From the NCBI RefSeq assembly GCF_014502795.1, contig NZ_JACVHF010000010.1:62001-126000 (forward strand): a DNA stretch of 64,000 bases, in the 5' to 3' direction. A program made the position numbers and the translations under genes. Below, in pieces: positions 28,117 through 35,888 of this stretch (within the stretch, counting starts at the first letter, position 1; the number at the start of each line of letters is the position of its first letter). This DNA is from Heliobacterium chlorum. GTDB taxonomy: Bacteria > Bacillota > Desulfitobacteriia > Heliobacteriales > Heliobacteriaceae. The notes under the pieces are model-generated. The model saw only the letters and a program-made list of their open reading frames with translations. It was not told the DNA's origin and made no database searches.

Positions 28117-28362
28117 TTGGGGATGTCCGGTCGATTACCTACAGTTTCTGGTCTAGAAGTAGCTAAGCTTCTTCACCGGGAAGGATTCGAACCGATTCGT
28201 CAGCGAGGCAGTCACCTTCGAATGGTGAAAGCCGGTTCAGGAACGGTTCTCTCTGTGACCATTCCGGGAAATCAAAAGGACCTAAAAAAGGGTACGCTAA
28301 TGGGCATCTTACATCAAGCAGGCCTCAGTAAATCCGATTTTCTCGATCTTCTCTCCGCCTAG
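28117..28362 (+). CDS. Orphan HicA-like toxin/RNA-binding protein
   Basis: YcfA/HicA family, a double-stranded RNA-binding fold that cleaves mRNA in HicAB toxin-antitoxin pairs. Key features are GLEVAKLLHREGFEPIRQRGS, the active-site His in GSHLRM, and KKGTLMGILHQAGLS. TTG 28117 is seven bases after GGAGGTGA; ATG 28123 is an alternative. About 81 residues. No HicB-like antitoxin is adjacent on either side, so it may be a solitary RNA-binding protein. Confidence 0.85.
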   Translation: MGMSGRLPTVSGLEVAKLLHREGFEPIRQRGSHLRMVKAGSGTVLSVTIPGNQKDLKKGTLMGILHQAGLSKSDFLDLLSA

Positions 28363-28430
28363 AATCTTTTCGGGGGTGTGAGTGAAGGAAACGAGGTGTA
28401 GCAGGTTCTTAGCCACGATTGCAGGAAATG

Positions 28431-28468
28431 AATGCCGCCGGGTCGAAAGAGGACAAGCGGCATTTTTG
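28431..28468 (+). terminator. Terminator between hicA-like and ftsA-like genes
   Basis: AATGCCGC and GCGGCATT arms around an 18-base loop with TTTTTGC tail. It lies 20 bases before the next start codon, so the FtsA-like gene must have a promoter between or depend on read-through. Confidence 0.7.
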
Positions 28469-28488
28469 CATACCAGGAGGACTGCATT

Positions 28489-30681
28489 ATGTCTACTAAT
28501 GACTTTATTTTTGCTTTGGATATCGGAACCCGGAGTGTCGTCGGGATTATCGCGCGAGAAAAAGAAGAAGGATTGGAAATCTTACATACGGCGATGGAAG
28601 AACATCGCCACCGGGCCATGTTGGACGGGCAGATTCACGATGTGGTGCAGGTATCCAACGTAGTCCGCCGGATAAAACAGAGGTTAGAAAGCCAGTTTAA
28701 CCAACCCTTAAAAGAGGTAGCTGTCGCGGCCGCCGGGCGGGCGCTGAAAATCGCCCGGGGCCGGGTGGGTCGTCAATCGCCCTCTTTGCAGGAGTATACG
28801 TCGGAAGACGTCTTTGCACTGGAACTAACGGCGGTACAGAATGCGCAGAAAGCATTGAAGATCGACGGCGGAGATTCTGTGAAGGACTACCATTGTGTCG
28901 GATATAGCGTAGTTAACTATTACTTGGAAGGGCAAACGATCGGAAACCTCGTCGGTCAACGGGGATTAAATGCCGAAATCGAAGTGATTGGTACATTCTT
29001 GCCTCGCGTCGTCGTAGATTCGCTTTTCTCGGTGTTGCAACGGGTAGATTTAGAAATGAAGAGCCTTACATTGGAACCGATTGCCGCCATCAGTGTGGTC
29101 ATCCCACCGAATATGCGCCAACTCAACTTAGCTTTAGTCGATGTCGGTGCTGGTACTTCTGATATTGCGATCACTTCCGGTGGAACAGTTACGGCCTATG
29201 CGATGGTTCCTATCGCTGGCGATGAAATGACTGAACAAATCTGTCAAAAATACTTGCTTGAATTTGGCGAAGGAGAAAGAGCCAAACGAGCCTTGCAAGC
29301 GGTACTGCTGGGATACGATAAGTCTGTTAACATTACTATGATCAAGGATACGATTCAAATCTGTGATGTCCTCGGCTTTGAACAAGAACTGGATGTTCAG
29401 GAAATGATTACATCCTTAGGGCCCGCGGTGGAACACTTGGCTTGCCAAATTGCTGATAAGATCATTGACCTAAATGGAAAAACACCGCAGGCGGTCATCC
29501 TCGTCGGTGGGGGCTCGTTGACTCCGCTGTTGCCGGCTAAACTGGCCGAAGCATTAGGACTCCCTCGTGAACGGGTAGGTGTCCGAGGGCGGGAGAGCCT
29601 CCGGGACCTCAGCGGCAACTTAGAAGACATGAAGGGACCTGAATTTGTCACGCCTGTCGGTATCGCCTTTACCTCCGTAAAACATCAGACGTTGGGTTTC
29701 TATGAAGTGACCGTGAATGACGAACCCGTCCGGTTATTCAATATGCAATTAGGTTCTGTCGGTGACGCCTTAGTGGCCGCCGGAGTGAGTCTGCGACAAA
29801 TCCATGGATTGCCGGGACTCGCCATGACGGTAGAGGTTAATGGTCAAGTGAAAATTCTGCGAGGTACTCTGGGAGAGCCGGCCAAAATCACTGTCAATGG
29901 GAATGAGGGCAGGTTGGACAGCCCCGTCAATCCCGGTGATAAGATACAATTCGAAGGTTCCAAGCGCGGAGCTGATGGGAGCGGTTGCATCGGTGACGTA
30001 GTTCCCAATCTCACTGCTTTAGATGTTGAGATTAACGGTCAACCGGTTCATATGGAACCTCAACTCAGCATGAATGGGAAGGCAGCGTCATTAGATACTC
30101 CTCTGCTAGATGGTGCGAGAATTCGCTTTCAACCCCTAGAGACGATCGCTCATCTGCTGGACGCTGTGGGCAATCTAGAGGCTTTAAATGAAGAACATTC
30201 TGTCCGGTACGTATTGAACGGCATAGAAAAGACGGTCCCCGTTTCGACACCGGAAGTGTTGCTCAACGATTCTCCCGTCAAACTGACAGAACCTGTCAAA
30301 AGTGGAGATCGGATTTCGGTCCGTTCTTCCCGTATAAGCGGTTTGGTCTTAAAGGATATCGTAGATCTGCCGAAGTGGGAGGGGAAACCTCTGCGGGTTT
30401 TTGTCAACGACAAGACTTGGACTTTTCCTGGTCAACCTGCTGCAATCTACCTTAACGGTCAACCGGCTACGGGTGATGAGATGTTGAACGATGGGGACAA
30501 CATTATCGTTAAAGCCGGAAGATCAGCCGATCTGATCCTCTCGGAGTTATTGCTGCATATTGGTTTTGACCCCGCCCCTCCTGCCGGAAAAACCAAATTA
30601 GATATTTACGTCAACGGTTTTCTCAGCGATTTTGCAACACCTATCACGGATAATGCCAGGGTAGAGTTGAAATGGAGGTAA
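28489..30681 (+). CDS. FtsA/PilM-like actin-fold protein with C-terminal repeats
   Basis: 730-residue protein. Residues 1-about 390 form an FtsA/PilM-like actin ATPase fold: FALDIGTRSVVGII (phosphate 1), LALVDVGAGTSDIAI (phosphate 2), VILVGGGSLTPLLPAKL (adenosine). It is not the cell-division ftsA itself, being nearly twice as long and not beside ftsZ. The C-terminal part repeats a short beta pattern (TVNDEPVRLF, ITVNGNEGRL, EINGQPVHM, SMNGKAASLDTPL, FVNDKTW, YLNGQPATGDEML), perhaps beta-grasp-like modules. No membrane-binding amphipathic helix is obvious at the end. Long FtsA paralogues occur in Clostridia; function unknown. Confidence 0.85.
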   Translation: MSTNDFIFALDIGTRSVVGIIAREKEEGLEILHTAMEEHRHRAMLDGQIHDVVQVSNVVRRIKQRLESQFNQPLKEVAVAAAGRALKIARGRVGRQSPSLQEYTSEDVFALELTAVQNAQKALKIDGGDSVKDYHCVGYSVVNYYLEGQTIGNLVGQRGLNAEIEVIGTFLPRVVVDSLFSVLQRVDLEMKSLTLEPIAAISVVIPPNMRQLNLALVDVGAGTSDIAITSGGTVTAYAMVPIAGDEMTEQICQKYLLEFGEGERAKRALQAVLLGYDKSVNITMIKDTIQICDVLGFEQELDVQEMITSLGPAVEHLACQIADKIIDLNGKTPQAVILVGGGSLTPLLPAKLAEALGLPRERVGVRGRESLRDLSGNLEDMKGPEFVTPVGIAFTSVKHQTLGFYEVTVNDEPVRLFNMQLGSVGDALVAAGVSLRQIHGLPGLAMTVEVNGQVKILRGTLGEPAKITVNGNEGRLDSPVNPGDKIQFEGSKRGADGSGCIGDVVPNLTALDVEINGQPVHMEPQLSMNGKAASLDTPLLDGARIRFQPLETIAHLLDAVGNLEALNEEHSVRYVLNGIEKTVPVSTPEVLLNDSPVKLTEPVKSGDRISVRSSRISGLVLKDIVDLPKWEGKPLRVFVNDKTWTFPGQPAAIYLNGQPATGDEMLNDGDNIIVKAGRSADLILSELLLHIGFDPAPPAGKTKLDIYVNGFLSDFATPITDNARVELKWR

Positions 30682-30692
30682 GTGGGATTTAG

Positions 30693-30727
30693 TGAAAAAA
30701 GAAACCCTGCCGGGCACTCCGGCAGGG
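30693..30727 (-). terminator. Minus-strand terminator for 25-residue peptide gene
   Basis: CCCTGCCGG (30705-30713) and CCGGCAGGG (30719-30727). Only on the minus strand is the hairpin followed by a T-run (TTTCTTTTTTC), so it serves the leftward gene. It may also help stop plus-strand transcripts from the ftsA-like gene. Confidence 0.75.
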
Positions 30728-30769
30728 AAAAAAGGTACCTTACACCTCCCAACAGAAAAGATGGTCGGA

Positions 30770-30847
30770 TTAGGGATTGAGATGGGCCAATAACGGGCAA
30801 ATCATTGCTCCTAGAAATATGATAGGGGATACGAAAAAATCAGACAT
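30770..30847 (-). CDS. Possible 25-residue single-helix membrane peptide
   Basis: The frame starts MSDFFVSPIIFLGAMICP and ends LLAHLNP; it would form one membrane helix with an acidic start. AGAAGGA (30858-30864) lies ten bases before the ATG, and a dedicated minus-strand terminator follows. No other gene explains the gap between the ftsA-like gene and 30975. It resembles in general form the tiny subunits of membrane complexes such as PsaI or PsbI, but I cannot assign a family. No clear promoter was found. Confidence 0.5.
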   Translation of the reverse strand: MSDFFVSPIIFLGAMICPLLAHLNP

Positions 30848-30932
30848 CAGACCGCAGTCCTTCTGTAACTAGGACCTGCCCCTCATATTCGAAACCAGAA
30901 AATTTCTTTTCTGTGGATATATATGGTATGAG

Positions 30933-30974
30933 AACCCTTCTCCTAGGTAAAGCTACATTAGGGAGGGTTTTTTT
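30933..30974 (+). promoter_or_regulatory. Leader hairpin covering the ribosome-binding site
   Basis: AACCCTTCTCCTA (30933-30945) pairs, with two bulges, with TAGGGAGGGTT (30959-30969), followed by seven Ts ending at the ATG of the next gene. The GGGAGGG ribosome-binding site is inside the 3' arm. It looks like a terminator or translation-blocking hairpin, hence possible attenuation. Confidence 0.5.
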
Positions 30975-31370
30975 ATGAAAAGTTCCATTTTTTCCGTAAT
31001 GGCCATTATTCTTCCGATATATTTATTCTTAACGGTGCTGTGGCCGGGAGGACCGGGACAACAGTATCTCTTAATGGTTATGATCGCTGTTCTTGCCGGC
31101 CCGGCTTTGTACCAATCCTGGCCTTTCGTAAAAGAGCGATTTTGGGGAACCAACTCAACGACTATAACCCCATCTGTAGACGATCAAATAGAACCAGCCA
31201 CCCCGACGGCAGGGATGACGATGAGACCGTGGATAGTGAGTTTATCCCTGCTGCTGTTTGGATGGTGGTGGGACATGCTCTTTTACTACGGAATTGTCGC
31301 AGCTATCAATCTGGGAGTTGCTATCTATATCCTCGTGCAGAATCAGAGAGCTCGCCGTAACATTGTTTAA
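30975..31370 (+). CDS. Membrane protein of unknown function
   Basis: 131 residues with hydrophobic segments at about 5-25 and 32-46 and near the C-terminus (WIVSLSLLLFGWWWDMLFYYG, then AINLGVAIYIL). A polar loop in the middle contains TTITPSVDDQIEPATPT. ATG start with GGGAGGG nine bases before it, buried in a leader hairpin. Monocistronic, with its own terminator. No family recognised. Confidence 0.75.
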   Translation: MKSSIFSVMAIILPIYLFLTVLWPGGPGQQYLLMVMIAVLAGPALYQSWPFVKERFWGTNSTTITPSVDDQIEPATPTAGMTMRPWIVSLSLLLFGWWWDMLFYYGIVAAINLGVAIYILVQNQRARRNIV

Positions 31371-31396
31371 TTTAAATCAAATATAAGGTATTAAGA

Positions 31397-31430
31397 GAGT
31401 CCGGAATAACATAATTCTGGATTCTTTTTT
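31397..31430 (+). terminator. Terminator after membrane protein gene
   Basis: GAGTCCGGAAT and ATTCTGGATTC arms (two G-T pairs), loop AACATA region, then TTTTTT. Confidence 0.85.
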
Positions 31431-31551
31431 ACTTTTATGAACTTAATTCACCAAGTGCTTTCAATCACAATCTAATTCGTGTTAAGATATGGGCATCGAA
31501 TTACTTTGTTTGGATGAGTTCTGTAATATTAAGCTACGGAGGGTATTTTTC

Positions 31552-32472
31552 GTGGATGTACGCCACTTGGAATATTTTATCGAAGTCGCACGACATCGAA
31601 GCTTTACGAAAGCTTCTCAAGTGTTACATATTTCTCAACCTTCGATCAGCAAAACAATAAAGATTCTCGAAGATGAACTCGGTGTGACACTATTTCATCG
31701 CTCGGCTAAGCAAATTGAACTAACCGATGCAGGCAAAGCGGTGTTGGGACAAGCCCAACAGATTCTGGCCTCTTTTCAAAACTTGACCTCTGAACTTTCC
31801 GACGTTATGAATATAAAAAAGGGAAACATACGCATCGGCATACCGCCGAATGCTGGTTCGAGTCCATTTCCTCGTTTAATCGGAGAATTCAAAAAGGCGT
31901 TTCCGCAAATCACTATCCAGTTGGTCGAGATAGGATCAAAAAAGATTGAACAGGGAATTAGTGAGGGAACACTAGATATCGGCGTGGTCTGTACTATTCC
32001 TGAAAAGAAACAAACCCTTTCGATGTTTTCCTTCGTAAAAGAACCATTGATGCTGATCGTTCCAGGGAATCACCGATTGAGTAAAAAACAGGTCGTAGAT
32101 TATTCCGAACTAAAAGATGAATCCTTTGTTTTTTACCGGGAAGATTTTTCGCTTTACGATCGAATTATTGAACGCTGTAATCTTTGCGGTTACAAGCCTA
32201 AAATCATCTGCCAGAGCTCTCAATGGGATTTTATGACCGAAATGGTGGCATCTCAATTAGGAATAGCCTTACTCCCCCAAAGGATTTGCGAGAAAGTGAA
32301 TTCTGATCAAGTCAAAGTTTTACCCTTAAGAGATCCTCAGATCTACTGGAATTTAACAGTGATTTGGAATAAGTACCGCTATTTATCCCATGCCACCCGT
32401 CAATGGCTGATTTTTACCAGTTCACTCTTACGCATCGATACGGAATGCCAACTCATAAAAACGGGCATTTGA
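31552..32472 (+). CDS. LysR-family transcriptional regulator
   Basis: 306 residues: N-terminal winged helix ([37 protein letters not shown]) and a LysR substrate-binding domain. The start is GTG 31552, eight bases after GGAGGG; the frame is open further upstream. LysR regulators usually control a divergent neighbour, but none is present, since the upstream gene is on the same strand. Ligand and target are unknown. Confidence 0.92.
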   Translation: MDVRHLEYFIEVARHRSFTKASQVLHISQPSISKTIKILEDELGVTLFHRSAKQIELTDAGKAVLGQAQQILASFQNLTSELSDVMNIKKGNIRIGIPPNAGSSPFPRLIGEFKKAFPQITIQLVEIGSKKIEQGISEGTLDIGVVCTIPEKKQTLSMFSFVKEPLMLIVPGNHRLSKKQVVDYSELKDESFVFYREDFSLYDRIIERCNLCGYKPKIICQSSQWDFMTEMVASQLGIALLPQRICEKVNSDQVKVLPLRDPQIYWNLTVIWNKYRYLSHATRQWLIFTSSLLRIDTECQLIKTGI

Positions 32473-32552
32473 AATTATTGAATAAAAGCCATAAAATTTA
32501 TTCCATAGATGGTCTCATCTTTTGTAAGACCGAGGAGGAAGGGCGAAACCAA

Positions 32553-33032
32553 ATGAAAGTATCCTTCAAGAAACTACATGAAAATGCCATGATACCGAAG
32601 CGACAGACTTATCTGGCTAGCGGCTTTGATCTCCATGTGTTAGACATCGTAAACCCTGAAAATGCGAGTGATCCCTACTATGATTCCTTTGAACAATTGC
32701 GCATCTTTCCCGGAGAACGGGTGCTTGTTCGAACGGGTATCGCTATCCAAATGGGAGAAGGGATGGAAGCCCAGGTCCGTCCACGGAGCGGACTGGCTTT
32801 AAAACATGGAATTACACTCTTAAATTCACCGGGGACGATTGACGCTGATTACACCGGAGATATTGGGGTTATCTTGATTAACTTAGGACAAAGGTATGTG
32901 GACATTAAAAAAGGGGACCGGGTCGCGCAACTGGTATTTCAACCCGTTTTTCATCAAGTAACTTTGACTGAAGTGGAATCTTTTGAAGAAACTCATCGTG
33001 GATCCGGTGGTTTTGGTCACTCTGGAATATAA
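32553..33032 (+). CDS. dut: dUTP diphosphatase
   Basis: Trimeric dUTPase, hydrolysing dUTP to dUMP and pyrophosphate to keep uracil out of DNA. Motif 2 [12 protein letters not shown], motif 3 [11 protein letters not shown] with the uracil-binding Tyr and catalytic Asp, and motif 5 [10 protein letters not shown] near the C-terminus are intact. ATG 32553 with AGGAGGAAGGG upstream gives 159 residues. An insertion ([20 protein letters not shown]) lies before motif 2. Chromosomal or phage origin cannot be told. Confidence 0.94.
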   Translation: MKVSFKKLHENAMIPKRQTYLASGFDLHVLDIVNPENASDPYYDSFEQLRIFPGERVLVRTGIAIQMGEGMEAQVRPRSGLALKHGITLLNSPGTIDADYTGDIGVILINLGQRYVDIKKGDRVAQLVFQPVFHQVTLTEVESFEETHRGSGGFGHSGI

Positions 33033-33048
33033 AAAAGCTTATGATTTT

Positions 33049-33076
33049 CCGCCGACGATAGCCGGCGGTTTTTTTG
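33049..33076 (+). terminator. Terminator after dut
   Basis: CCGCCG and CGGCGG arms around ACGATAGC with eight Ts. Confidence 0.9.
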
Positions 33077-33099
33077 TAAAAGATTAGCGTCGTATTCTG

Positions 33100-33123
33100 T
33101 AACCGGACGGGTCATGAACGTTT
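33100..33123 (+). repeat. 24-bp direct repeat, copy 1
   Basis: Runs from TAACCGGACGG to TCATGAACGTTT and is identical to 33498-33521. Partial similarity (TCGTA) continues upstream. It precedes the 36-residue peptide gene by about 180 bp. Confidence 0.85.
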
Positions 33124-33212
33124 TTTTGAAGCCTGCTATCTAAGATATTGGACAAGACTGTGAACGGTATTGTACATTCTGAAATAGAAGATTCGGAAGT
33201 GTATAGCTGTTG

Positions 33213-33240
33213 TTGACAGAAATACGATGTATTGTATACT
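33213..33240 (+). promoter_or_regulatory. Sigma-A promoter of the 36-residue peptide gene
   Basis: Perfect TTGACA (33213-33218), 16-base spacer, TATACT (33235-33240). One of the strongest promoter matches in the window. Confidence 0.85.
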
Positions 33241-33303
33241 GTATGCTAAGAGATACTTGTAGGCAAAATTCCGAATGTTTCAGCAATCGAAGGAGGATGT
33301 GCC

Positions 33304-33411
33304 GTGGTACAGCTGGTTGGAAATCAGGAGAGCTACCTTTTTACAGACTCTTTTTATGAGGACTTATCTCATCAAATCAAAGACATGCTTGAGCAAGAAA
33401 AAGAACAGTAA
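33304..33411 (+). CDS. Small peptide gene, about 35 residues, unknown
   Basis: The frame begins VVQLVGNQESYLFTDSFYED and ends HQIKDMLEQEKEQ, with an amphipathic, acidic, possibly helical C-terminus and no membrane segment. GTG start eight bases after GAAGGAGG. It has a near-consensus promoter upstream and a strong terminator downstream, so it is a complete transcription unit. No family recognised; a small regulatory protein is a guess. Confidence 0.7.
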   Translation: MVQLVGNQESYLFTDSFYEDLSHQIKDMLEQEKEQ

Positions 33412-33439
33412 CTAAATTGATGAAATTGAGTTGAAATAG

Positions 33440-33474
33440 GAGTCCTTGGTTCGTTGCCAAGGGCTCTTTTTTTA
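33440..33474 (+). terminator. Terminator after peptide gene
   Basis: GAGTCCTTGG and CCAAGGGCTC (one G-T pair) followed by TTTTTTTATT. Confidence 0.9.
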
Positions 33475-33497
33475 TTGAACCCTTTGCATCGTAACCT

Positions 33498-33521
33498 TAA
33501 CCGGACGGGTCATGAACGTTT
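33498..33521 (+). repeat. 24-bp direct repeat, copy 2
   Basis: Identical to 33100-33123. It lies about 100 bp before the DUF4405 gene and just before a possible nine-codon frame (GTG 33541, after GGAGGATTAAAGAG). Confidence 0.85.
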
Positions 33522-33624
33522 AATTTGGAGGATTAAAGAGGTGGACTCAAAAATATGGAATATTTTCTAACTTCTACGGTATATTTATATAAAACCAGAA
33601 AATTTAAGAATATCGGGGGTCATC

Positions 33625-33924
33625 ATGAGTTCAAAGGCTACATCTAATAAATTAAGGAATAATAGCCTCCTACCGCTAAGCAAAATTAGAGGTATCACTT
33701 CCTTTATCACACTCACATTCGGTATTGTGGTAGTTTTCTCTGGGATTGGGCTGTTAATGACCCCTCATGGACCCGGTTCCTCCTTGATATTTGCAGGAAT
33801 GCCGATCGTTTTGTTCAAAGACCTTCATGTATGTTTAGGCTTTGGGATGATTGGATTTATTCTCAGTCATCTTATACTTAACTATAAAGTACTGATTAGC
33901 GAAATCAAACAGTTGTTTACCTAA
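33625..33924 (+). CDS. DUF4405-like membrane protein
   Basis: 99 residues with two or three membrane segments (ITLTFGIVVVFSGIGLLM; LGFGMIGFILSHLILNY). His residues in the region FKDLHVCLGFGMIGFILSH are spaced like the haem-binding histidines of cytochrome b561-like DUF4405 proteins. ATG with ATCGGGGGTC upstream. A haem-binding role is inferred only. Confidence 0.7.
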   Translation: MSSKATSNKLRNNSLLPLSKIRGITSFITLTFGIVVVFSGIGLLMTPHGPGSSLIFAGMPIVLFKDLHVCLGFGMIGFILSHLILNYKVLISEIKQLFT

Positions 33925-34003
33925 AGGCGAATTCTTTAGCTTAAAACCGATCTAGTAGTTTGAGGACGGTAAAAATGGTAATTGTAACAGATTTCCACAA
34001 AGT

Positions 34004-34040
34004 GCCCTGATGGAACGTAGGTTCCTTCTAGGGCTTTTTC
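34004..34040 (+). terminator. Terminator after DUF4405 gene
   Basis: GCCCT/AGGGC and GGAAC/GTTCC nested arms followed by TTTTTC. Confidence 0.85.
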
Positions 34041-34154
34041 TATTCCCACGGTTATCGAACCTGTGACGAAACTATGCAAAAAGAAAGGATTTTTCGTTAA
34101 TCTGGGGAATTATTAAGCTACAAAATAGGAAGAAGGGAATGAGGAGGGAATTCC

Positions 34155-35042
34155 ATGGAGCGAATTTTTTATATTGTCGATGTTTTTGCAGAAAATAAGT
34201 ATGCTGGTAACCAACTTTCTGTTGTCCGTCACGCCGGCAAACTGACTGAATTGGAAATGCAACAGATTGCCATCGAGATGAATTACTCTGAAACAACCTT
34301 TATCCTTTCCGACGAACCTCGTGATGGTGGCTTTGATGTGCGAATCTTCACCCCTCAGGAAGAAGTCCCCTTTGCAGGCCATCCCACTTTAGGGACAGCT
34401 CACGTAATTCGACGAGAACTTCTTGGCGGAGCCCCTTCAACGGTTACGCTCAATCTAAAGGCGGGTAAAGTTCCCGTTACTTTCGCCCGTCGTGAAGATG
34501 GGAAGGAAGAGGCCATCATGCGGCAGTTGCCGCCAGAATTTGGCACGGCTTTTTCAATAACTGAACTGGCTCAAGTTCTACAGATCGATGAGTCGAATTT
34601 TGATAACCGTTATCCGATTCAGGAGGTTTCAACAGGATTGGCGGCGATTATCGTACCCTTAAAGACGCTTGATGCGGTCAAGAGCTGTCAAGTCCATCGG
34701 GAGAAATATATGAAGCTGGTGAGACAGACCAACGCAAAACCGATTCTTGTCTTTGCCCCTCAAACGATCCGACCGGAAAATGATCTCCATGTACGTGTAT
34801 TTGTCGATTATCTGGGAATTCCTGAAGACCCGGCTACCGGAAGCGCCAACGGTTGTTTAGCTGGTTATCTTGTTAAACATCGTTACTTCGATCAATCCTG
34901 CATCAATATTCGAGTTGAGCAAGGTTTTGCCGTAGCTCGTCCTTCTTTGCTCCGTCTGCAAGCAGAGGAAAAAGACGGTGAAATTCGGATCTGGGTTGGC
35001 GGACGAGTCATCGACATTGCCAGAGGGGTATTCGTCGATTAA
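34155..35042 (+). CDS. PhzF-family isomerase/epimerase-like protein
   Basis: 295-residue PhzF fold made of two diaminopimelate-epimerase-like halves. The N-terminus IVDVFAENKYAGNQLSVV, the catalytic-Glu region MNYSETTFIL, PFAGHPTLGTAHV and DPATGSANGCLAGYL match the family. Substrates of most members are unknown; no phenazine genes are near. ATG with GAGGAGGG upstream. Confidence 0.92.
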   Translation: MERIFYIVDVFAENKYAGNQLSVVRHAGKLTELEMQQIAIEMNYSETTFILSDEPRDGGFDVRIFTPQEEVPFAGHPTLGTAHVIRRELLGGAPSTVTLNLKAGKVPVTFARREDGKEEAIMRQLPPEFGTAFSITELAQVLQIDESNFDNRYPIQEVSTGLAAIIVPLKTLDAVKSCQVHREKYMKLVRQTNAKPILVFAPQTIRPENDLHVRVFVDYLGIPEDPATGSANGCLAGYLVKHRYFDQSCINIRVEQGFAVARPSLLRLQAEEKDGEIRIWVGGRVIDIARGVFVD

Positions 35043-35130
35043 TCGACCTACGGGCTCTTCAACCACCGAAAAATCATGCGGTAAGGCGGTCTCAGTGAAC
35101 GGGCATCCTATAGCCATGGAGGTGAGGCTG

Positions 35131-35298
35131 TTGTCCATTGAAGAAAGACCGAAACTCGTGGCAGGAAAAGATGGTGATGCCCTAGAAGCGACAATCGATG
35201 CGCAGAGTGCCGTTCCCTGGAACAATCAAAAAGGGTGGTACGATCTTTTAGCCCAAATCGCTAAAGATGATAACGACGATAAATCGGACAAAAAATAA
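35131..35298 (+). CDS. Small acidic protein of unknown function
   Basis: 55 residues ending in a charged KDDNDDKSDKK tail. TTG 35131 is seven bases after GGAGG, and a terminator follows the stop. A frame is open upstream but overlaps phzF. The start MSIEERPKLVAGKDGDALEA and WNNQKGWYDLLAQIA hint at a folded short domain. No family recognised. Confidence 0.6.
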   Translation: MSIEERPKLVAGKDGDALEATIDAQSAVPWNNQKGWYDLLAQIAKDDNDDKSDKK

Positions 35299-35310
35299 TC
35301 GCCCGGAAAA

Positions 35311-35347
35311 AGACTCTTGCTTTTTCGTAAGCTAGGGTCTTTTTTCT
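35311..35347 (+). terminator. Terminator after small acidic protein
   Basis: AGACTCTTGCTT pairs with AAGCTAGGGTCT, followed by TTTTTTCT. Confidence 0.82.
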
Positions 35348-35355
35348 ATTACGCT

Positions 35356-35395
35356 GAAAATGAAAAAGCGTGGGTAGTTTTCACCACCGCACGCG
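35356..35395 (-). terminator. Terminator of peptide cassette A
   Basis: On the minus strand GCGTGCGGTGG pairs with CTACCCACGC, then CTTTTTCATTTTC. The equivalent hairpin is found after cassette B (44774-44822). Confidence 0.8.
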
Positions 35396-35416
35396 TAGGG
35401 AAAAAGCGCTTATTGT

Positions 35417-35542
35417 TTAATAGCCTACACCAAAACCCATGCCAAACCCGGTACCGAGGATAGCTATGATGATAATCAAGATGGCCAACGCAACAATGCT
35501 ATTGCCGATATAGCCCCCGGCCACGCCGCCACATGCGCCCAT
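35417..35542 (-). CDS. Glycine-rich membrane peptide, class 1, copy A
   Basis: 41 residues: MGACGGVAGGYIGNSIV, then a helix ALAILIIIIAILG and a TGFGMGFGVGY end. The layout (Gly/Cys start, one helix, Gly/aromatic tail) recalls the YjcZ-type short sporulation proteins, but the match is not strong enough to name it. GGAGGAAGGA precedes the ATG. A close paralogue is at 44835-44963. It lies 20 bp after the class 2 gene. Confidence 0.75.
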   Translation of the reverse strand: MGACGGVAGGYIGNSIVALAILIIIIAILGTGFGMGFGVGY

Positions 35543-35562
35543 TGTCCTTCCTCCTTTCGTAA

Positions 35563-35688
35563 TTAACAGGGATTACCCACATACCCGACGCCGATAATAG
35601 CAGGATAAAATGCTCCAATCACGATGAGTGCGATAGCAAGACCTACTACGGTAGGGAACCCAACGTAACCACCAGCAACAACGGCCAT
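35563..35688 (-). CDS. Glycine-rich membrane peptide, class 2, copy A
   Basis: 41 residues: MAVVAGGYVGFPTVVGL, helix IALIVIGAFYPAIIG and a VGYVGNPC end with terminal Cys. GGAGGACCC precedes the ATG. It is the first gene of the pair, upstream of class 1, and has a paralogue at 44984-45112. Conservation of both proteins in two cassettes argues that the short frames are real. Function unknown. Confidence 0.75.
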   Translation of the reverse strand: MAVVAGGYVGFPTVVGLAIALIVIGAFYPAIIGVGYVGNPC

Positions 35689-35760
35689 ACAAGGGTCCTC
35701 CTTTCAAATGAATTGAACAACTACAATACCATTTTATGGGAAATGGGGATTGGGTGTGAA

Positions 35761-35787
35761 AGAAAAAAGACCGTCGATGGGACGGTC
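35761..35787 (-). terminator. Minus-strand terminator after arsC-like gene
   Basis: GACCGTC/GACGGTC arms around GATGG, followed on the minus strand by TTTTTTCT. Confidence 0.82.
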
Positions 35788-35888
35788 ACTACAGTACGGA
35801 TGCCACTGTTATTCTATGTACAAGAAGGTTTAATAGCTTGTACATCTATTAGAAACAACTAAATTTACTATTACTGAATGCTAACGGG

